Source: Turnera subulata
Taxonomy: Eukaryota > Streptophyta > Magnoliopsida > Malpighiales > Passifloraceae
Length of the DNA stretch: 64,000 nucleotides
Reading direction: 5' to 3'
Assembly: GCA_028386065.3 (NCBI GenBank)
Contig: JAKUCV010002185.1
Span: 112,733-176,732, forward strand
Shown here: positions 57,569-64,000 of the stretch, piece by piece
Position numbering within the stretch: the stretch's first letter is position 1
Layout: the number at the start of each line of letters is the position of its first letter
Program-made: the position numbers and the translations under genes
Notes under the pieces: generated by a model
What the model was told of the DNA's origin: nothing
What the model saw: only the letters and a program-made list of their open reading frames with translations
Databases searched by the model: none

Positions 57569-60095
57569 GGGAGGGATTTTAAGAAGAGAAGGAGAAGATA
57601 TGGGGGGCGAGAGAGAGGAGCCGTATGTGTGTTACTTGGGGACGAGGTTTGGCCGATTGGGTGTTTTGAGGGCATATAATGGAACAGGGGATGGGAAGCC
57701 TATTGTGCTTGTGGGATGCGACACGTGGCACTTAAAAAGGGGAGATTGAGGAGTACTAGGGTTTTTCTATGGTTGGTGTACTAGTTTTTAGTAGTCCGCT
57801 ACTTCTTTGGCGTTCTGTAATATCGGTCGGTAGTAGGGGTCACTACTACTTCTACTCTCTCTATATAAATAGTTTTCCCAATTTTTAATGAGAATTGAGC
57901 ACAGACAGACAGGAGTGAGTACACAGGAATAGTGCACGAAAGTTTCCGAATTGGTACCGGTTTTTAAGGGTGTCAAGAACTGGGAGTCATTGGCTGGGAC
58001 CGTTGACTTGTCGACAATGTTTCTCTCCTTGGTGTAACTCTTTATAAATGGTGAACTATTTTTTGAGGGTATGATAATTGGTTGAATTAGGATTTAGTTT
58101 TCATGATATTGTTGAAGAAAAACAGTTGAGTAATTTCCGGGTCTTTTTTTTTCTACTTTGAGGTTTTTTATTGGTCGAATGATGCCCTATTCTAGTTTCT
58201 TGATGGTAATCAACTGGTGTGTTGTGTAGTTAAGACTTAAGAAGACCATCTTTTGAAGTGAAAATAATTTCTATCTGTGTAATTGATATTAAATTATTAA
58301 CTTTTCCTTCAAACAAAAACGAGTTAGTGCAAAAAAAAAATGGTCGTATAGGAAAAAGAACTAATTACTTTTTTAGTTTCTTGTGAAACGGGTTGACTTT
58401 TGGGGTAAATTATTTTTCTTTTTATATTACTTTACTATGGTTTTGTTTAAAGATAAGGATAAGTAATATATTATTCTTTGGAATGAGTTTCTCTGACAAC
58501 ATTATTTTTTTACATCATTTTATGTCAAGTAAATATAATTTTTTTATGATTTAATCCAAACACATTCTTGTCAATTTGTTTGGCATTTAATTAAGTTATA
58601 TATGAATACAATTTAGTTTTTATTTTCACAGTTCTTATTTCATATGCACATTCAAATTATGAGGAGATCGGTTTGATAAATTTTTTACTTTGCTCTTTTC
58701 CTGGGAAACCATTCGCTGACAATTACAGTTAATATAATTGCTACCATATCTTAATTCTTTTTTCTCCCCAAAAGCATAGCATCGTGGAGCCGCACAAATG
58801 CTCTGGTTTCCAACGATTTGATGACACAAAGTGACCTTAAGAAATGCTTGAAATTGTGTATAAAAAACCAAAAGTTTACACAAGATTTTTTTTCCTGAGA
58901 ATAGACAAACTCATGTTCTTTACCAGAGTCTTAATCGGGTAGCTAAAATATCTATATGAACCGTTAGTGATATAATTCGATTTCCAGACAACATCTTAGT
59001 CAACTTGAGACTCTTAACGCTTGAAGTAACCTAAAAATCCGATAAATAATCCCGTTATTGGTTTTGCAGAATTTAAGAGAAATCTATCTCGCTTTTCCAA
59101 TGCCCACGCAGAAGAAAAATTTTGTCTCTGTATGTATTCTACTTTTTTGGTTATAAGTGACTATAGCGAACTTTTTGGTAGACAATTATCCACTATTTTT
59201 GGGTATTATTTCGTTAAGATGTTCATCGAGCACTTTCTTTTTCCTGATTGGAAACGATAATTATTATTATCCAACCCCAGTCCCCCCAAGGAACGGGTTC
59301 CAATTCCAATAAAACCTGTACTACTAAAGTTATGTTATAAATATATTATTTTGAGGGATCAAAATAATGTGAATGTCATTTTGAGGGACTAAATTGAACT
59401 TTGTCCCCTCCCTATGTACTATATATATAGTTGATAAATAGAATGAAAACTGATGAACCGGACAAGGACCCGACGAGCTCCTCCCAAAATTTTCTTCCTC
59501 CTTGATGCTTCTTCATCCAATTTCTTCTCAAATATTTCTTTGTTTTACAACAAGTTACAGATTAGACCCTGGAATTTTTAGTTGTGGGATCTTTCCGTTC
59601 AAAATTTGGGCCATAAGGCTTGGTATTGGTGACCTCGCATCATAAGGGATATCTGCGCATCCATACAAATTGGTGAGTTTTTGAAGAAAGATGGTTCGAT
59701 CAATTCCATTCGAGCAATGTTATAACTTATAATAACCGAATTTTAAAACAGAACTTTTTACTGACAAAGTTGAAATGAGAAGGTTATTTTAGTCTTCTGC
59801 AACTTATTCCATTTATGTCTAATTATGAATTTCTAATGCAGAAAGTCCAACCAAAATAATGGAAAAATAAGGAGCTGCTAGCAATAGGAGAATCAGGAAA
59901 AACTATGGGATTGCACCAGGCAACTTGGAGGGAATTAAAAGCAACTTGGATTTTACCCCCTGGTGTGTCAACTTCCTTCTAAAGTCAAGTCTGCATAAAC
60001 ATGGCTGTTCAGTACAGATTTAGTGTTCACAATCATAAATTAGTGAAAAGAGTGCTAAGTTGCTCCAATGACAATAACAATGAATGTTGGTTAGT
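57569..60095. other. intergenic, no gene seen
   Basis: About 2.5 kb of AT-rich DNA. The short repeat 'ttttgaggga' occurs twice at about 59350-59385 within an otherwise unclassified stretch. No ORF with protein-like composition and no inverted repeat with clear target duplications. Confidence 0.45.
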
Positions 60096-63049
60096 CTAAG
60101 ATGCTCTATGTTTCTTCGCTGGTTTACTTGGGCAGAAGTCATCATCGGAATCACCGTCAGAGCTCTCAATCTTGCGCTTCTTAGGCTGTTTTGATGCAGT
60201 GCTAGGACAGGGTTGAGTCACCTTCTTATTCGAAGCAACCCGGGCTGCACTCTGACGTGAAGCAGCTGTAGACGGACTCTTCTTTGTGGCGGCGACAGCT
60301 TTTGCTGGTGAAGTGACCCTGCGTGCCCCCTTCTTTTGTTTTTTCTCAAAAACGTTCTTGGCTTCCTCCACAGCAAGCAAACCAGATTCCATCATCCTGT
60401 GACCAAAGACATAGGACTGTTAAGAAATATAATTTCATACTAACACATGAACAGAGTGAAAAACAATGAAGATAAAAGGAACAAGGGAGCATATAACAGC
60501 TGCAATTAGCAAAATCACCAGATCAAACATGACAGTTGCTTTCATTATAACCCTCTTTCAAAACATGAGTACATCATTGGTACACGGGAGACTCAACAAA
60601 CTGGCAGCTTGGCTGGACAACTCCTCTAAACCTTTTCAGTTTTAGCTCACTAAGATTGATAATGCTTCAAACAAAAGACTTATTTTGTTTAGTACAAAGA
60701 AAAAGGGTAGATGTTAGGCATAGTGTTAAATTGATCCAGACATATGCAAGGACAAACTATGATTCAGCGGAAAAACATAGATAACTCAGGTTGGTCTACA
60801 ACCGGGAGAAAGAGGAACAAGCTCAAATTCTTTCAATAATGCTCTTGAGTAATTGTAAAATCATCTTTTTTAATTATCAATATCATCAATCATTGGCAAA
60901 AAATAACAGTAATATCGAACACAAGACTGTGCACCTTTACCAAAGAGCATTACAAGATGCTGTTCACAGTTAACATTCCTAGTCAAAAGTCCATAGACAA
61001 TAAAGTTGAAGTCAACGTGTTGCTTGTCTATTTGACAAACATAATTTTTCTTGTCAGAAGTGAGCTCTAAAAGACCAATCAATCATAGATGTGGCATGTG
61101 ATGCTTACATTGCCAAAAAATTTATTCACGCCAAGCAGCATACTGTAGAATGATGAAGTTATTCAGACCTACTTAAAATATATGATCAGGGAGGAAGCCT
61201 TTAAATAATTTAAAGCAAGGATGACAGCTTGAAGCAAGTTATAAAGCTAACCACCAAACAAAACATTCAATCCATGGGGCACAATACAGAGAGGTAACAT
61301 AGTAGTGCATAATTAATGAAGCAAAAGGTGATTCTGATGTACCATCTCTGTTTGTTACAAAATGAAAATGGCAATATACACAGAAGTGAGCAAGTCAAGC
61401 CTGTGAGGGCCTGGGAGAGGATAATAGTGACAGGGCAATTGACTACTAATTCACGCTGTTTACACTTGAAGTTTGGAGAGCAATGGAGCATGCTAATTCT
61501 CAGGGCATAGCAAGGAAGTTTTTGTTTCCAGGAATGGGTGTCAAAATTGAATTAGCGCATGGGAGCCATTTGAAATGCACACACAAGAAAAGCCTGTTTG
61601 TTCCTGTCTCTCATTTCAGGGATATTTACCTCAAGGAACAAGATGCTATAGATAATAAAGAAAAACAAAAAGAAATTCATACAGCATATGGTTGTGTTAG
61701 CGTCTCTCAAGGCTCAAGGGAAATCTGCACACCATGCTGTGGGCAGCAATTACACTTCTATGCACAAGATGTTTGTCTTTCTAACAGATTTTCTAGCATG
61801 TCTATCATGCATCGAAATATTTTTTATGGATGTGTCTACACTGCAGAATTCTATGAAAAGGCAGAGCTTTTCCATTCTTTAGATTGAAATAAACGTGGGT
61901 AAGAGACGGAGGAAAGCACTAGAAATGGTGGCTGCCTTGACAAAATGTTCATCCAATTCTTAACCAATACAAGGTAAGAGAACAAAAAACAAAAAACAAA
62001 AATAAATTGAAGATCAGACACAGAAATTTGAACATGCAATTACCCCGAAAAGCATTACCAGATTTGTGCCATCTCGCTCTCAGGAATCTGCTCGTACAGC
62101 GACTCGTAAAATATTCTCAGTGGGTCTCTCTGCAAGCATGGATAGCAGAAAAACCAATAGACTCAAACAATCATAAAACAGAAGAGAAGATCTCAAACCA
62201 AATCTACAAAACCGATAAGAATACCTCCTCAGGAGGGTCTCGTTTTTGGCCTGGCAAGTCATAAACCTTCTTCTCCTTCTTCCCAGCTTGCTGAGCTGCG
62301 ACATTCTCCTTGTTGCTTTCCTCCTTTGTCCTCTTCTTCTTGCTCAACTCCTTAAACCCAATCCATAAAATCAGGCCCAAAAATCCAGCGAGCAGTACAC
62401 AAAAACAAGCCAGAAAATTCGATACCACATATTATTCATTTCCACTGAACTGACAGCAACCTAGTTTTCATGCTCAATCATCCCTAGTCTTCTACCATGA
62501 ACATTTAAAGCAATGCACAATGCACAATGCAACACTAGAAAGACAACCAGAGAGACTCCATAAACCGATAAAGAACAGATTTTCACCAAAAAGAAAGCCA
62601 AAAGCACAAACCTTATCAGCCTTGGCAGCAGCAGCAGAAGGCCTTTTGGCAATGGGTTTGCGGTCATCATCGTCATCATCCTCGTCATTCTCTTCCTTCT
62701 TCACTTTACTAGCAGGTTTAGAGCGAGACCCAGCAGAGGTTTGAGCCTTAATACCTCCCCCGTTGGTTTGAGCCTTAATACCTCCCCCATTGACTTCCTT
62801 CTTCACTTTAGCAGCACTAGCCTTAATGGGTTTATCATAATCGGAGTCGTCGTCGTCGTCGTCGAGGGGCTCTTCTTTCTTGGCAGCTTTGGTGGGGCGG
62901 GGTTTGGTGGCCGAAGAAGAGCCCGCATTGGTGGGGTTCTTTTTGCGGGCTTGGAGAATGGACTTCAAGCTCTTTTCCTCCTCCTCTTCTTCCTCTTCTT
63001 CTACTTCTTCGTTCCTCTTCTTCACGGGTTTTGAATCCTCAGATGGCAT
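60096..63049 (-). CDS. conserved plant lysine/acid-rich nuclear protein, unknown function
   Basis: Four exons (63049-62612, 62350-62225, 62129-62059, 60396-60096) give 311 codons in continuous frame. The first 146 residues are low-complexity: an acidic Glu run (about 16-25), Asp runs and Lys clusters (KKRNEE, AKKEEP, KVKKE), plus a duplicated NGGGIKAQT unit. Exons 2-4 hold the only domain-like block, about residues 173-230 (KVYDLPGQKRDPPEERDPLR, then FYESLYEQIPESEMAQIWMM). It is probably the functional core. The C-terminus is Ser/Lys-rich with PKKRKI, a nuclear signal, and an acidic patch. Composition suggests a chromatin- or nucleolus-associated protein; I know no defined activity. Intron 3 is 1.66 kb. 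Confidence 0.8.
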
Positions 63050-64000
63050 TGTTGCGTTTTAGGGGAGATTAACAGAAACCCTTAATTTTTTTTTTCTTTT
63101 GGAGGAGAAGAGGGAAAAGGAGTGCGCAGCGTTTTGAGGGGTTTTCAGATCAGGAATTTTGAACGGCGTAAGCTGTGCCTCCTGCTCCTCCTGGCTCTGC
63201 CCCCATCCGTGTTCCGGTTGAACTAGTTGTTTCGTGCAAAACGGTGCGTTCTGGACGTTAGGGCGCCCTCCTTTTTTCCTGTTGTTGTTTAACGTTAGGC
63301 GCCTTTATTCTTAAGCAGCAATTGGATTTGTTTTTTTTTTTTTTAAAAAAGACTAATAAAAACACTAGCATTCAACTGACTAAGCACACATATACAGCAA
63401 TTTAATAATCTATTTTTTTCCATAAAAAATTATGTTCTATTTTCCTATTCTGAAAAAAAAAATTATTTTCGCATCGTAAAATCAATTGGAATTTTGGTGT
63501 CAATGTTTGTGTTGCTCAATGGTGGCTGGCTACTCGATAGTCCCGTAATCAACCTTTTTCCTGTTAAAGGAGAATCAAGTCCGTTCATTTTCTTGTCGTA
63601 TAATCACAATGCACCCTAGTGAAAAGTGACCAAACGATAATCATCAGGCAAGTGGTCATTAATATCAATGGCTCGCACTTGTCCTTAGGATGGACCCACA
63701 CTTCAAGAGCTAGTAATTCACTGTTTCAAATGTTAAGCTGTGGCACCAATCCAGTCAGAACTTAAGTGGTCATGTCAAGTCACCATTGCTTGGTATCAGA
63801 CTATTAATTCGCAGTTACAAAAAAACCAATCACTAGATCACTCTTTATCTGGAGCTTGAGCTCCACTTCATGCTTGTTCCCTTTTTGTTTTTTCTTTTCT
63901 CTCTTTCTCAAGAACGAAGAATCACGACTTCTTCTGCTTGGACGAGGACCTGCATGTCTATATTATTAGTGTTTGGGCCAAAAAAGTTCATCGGTGAGCT
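63050..64000. other. promoter region and intergenic, no gene seen
   Basis: The upstream region of the lysine-rich-protein gene lies at 63050-63250. The rest is AT-rich with poly(T)/poly(A) runs (63330-63350, 63453-63465) and no gene. Confidence 0.4.

Noticed and set aside
1..64000. CRISPR arrays, bacterial operons, organelle DNA or tRNA genes
   Set aside because: No spaced short repeats, no polycistronic bacterial layout, no chloroplast or mitochondrial genes and no tRNA cloverleaf were seen.

Overview
The window is nuclear DNA of a flowering plant, most likely a eudicot. The evidence is GT-AG introns of plant size, AT-rich introns and intergenic DNA, plant-only gene families (PSK SIMULATOR, a LIN/CERBERUS-type U-box/WD40 protein), plant snoRNA promoter elements and Ty3/gypsy retrotransposons. 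I cannot name the species.

Layout. 1-16.3 kb is a pile of nested minus-strand Ty3/gypsy elements. Two homologous LTR copies lie at 1-876 and 877-1539. Next comes an internal segment with a plus-strand (antisense) 125-codon ORF, then a decayed gag-pol element 'A' (3.2-8.0 kb) with a primer-binding site and a 3.05 kb 5' LTR (8039-11084). That LTR sits inside the reverse transcriptase of an older element 'B' (11085-13485), which has its own 2.8 kb 5' LTR (13486-16268). A Mutator-like inverted-repeat element with a perfect 10-bp target duplication follows (16341-17981). A second member of the same family, also with a perfect 10-bp duplication, lies at 41926-43771.

18-64 kb is genic. In order it holds: a U13-type box C/D snoRNA gene with its own snRNA-type promoter (19.6-19.9 kb); a small secreted Q/P-rich protein gene (-); a retroposed transcript with poly(A) and 15-bp duplications (22.2-23.4 kb); a 12-exon PSI (PSK SIMULATOR, DUF3475/DUF668) gene (-); a U2 snRNA fragment; an intronless cytosolic cyclophilin gene (-); a 14-exon LIN/CERBERUS-like E3 ligase gene (+); two box C/D snoRNAs on the opposite strand just downstream of it, one U51-like, with a telo-box/TATA promoter; a 13-exon BRE/BRCC45 gene (+); a 3-exon beta-tubulin gene (+); a Stowaway MITE; a 3-exon gene for a basic, coiled-coil nuclear protein (-); and a 4-exon gene for a charged, lysine-rich nuclear protein (-).

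The protein genes do not form a pathway. Cyclophilin and LIN are head-to-head across about 1 kb. The least ordinary content is non-coding: the stand-alone U13 gene, the two-snoRNA transcript, the antisense ORF in the retrotransposon nest, and the pair of inverted-repeat transposons. Exon boundaries come from reading splice sites and frame continuity by eye; no alignment or RNA evidence was available.
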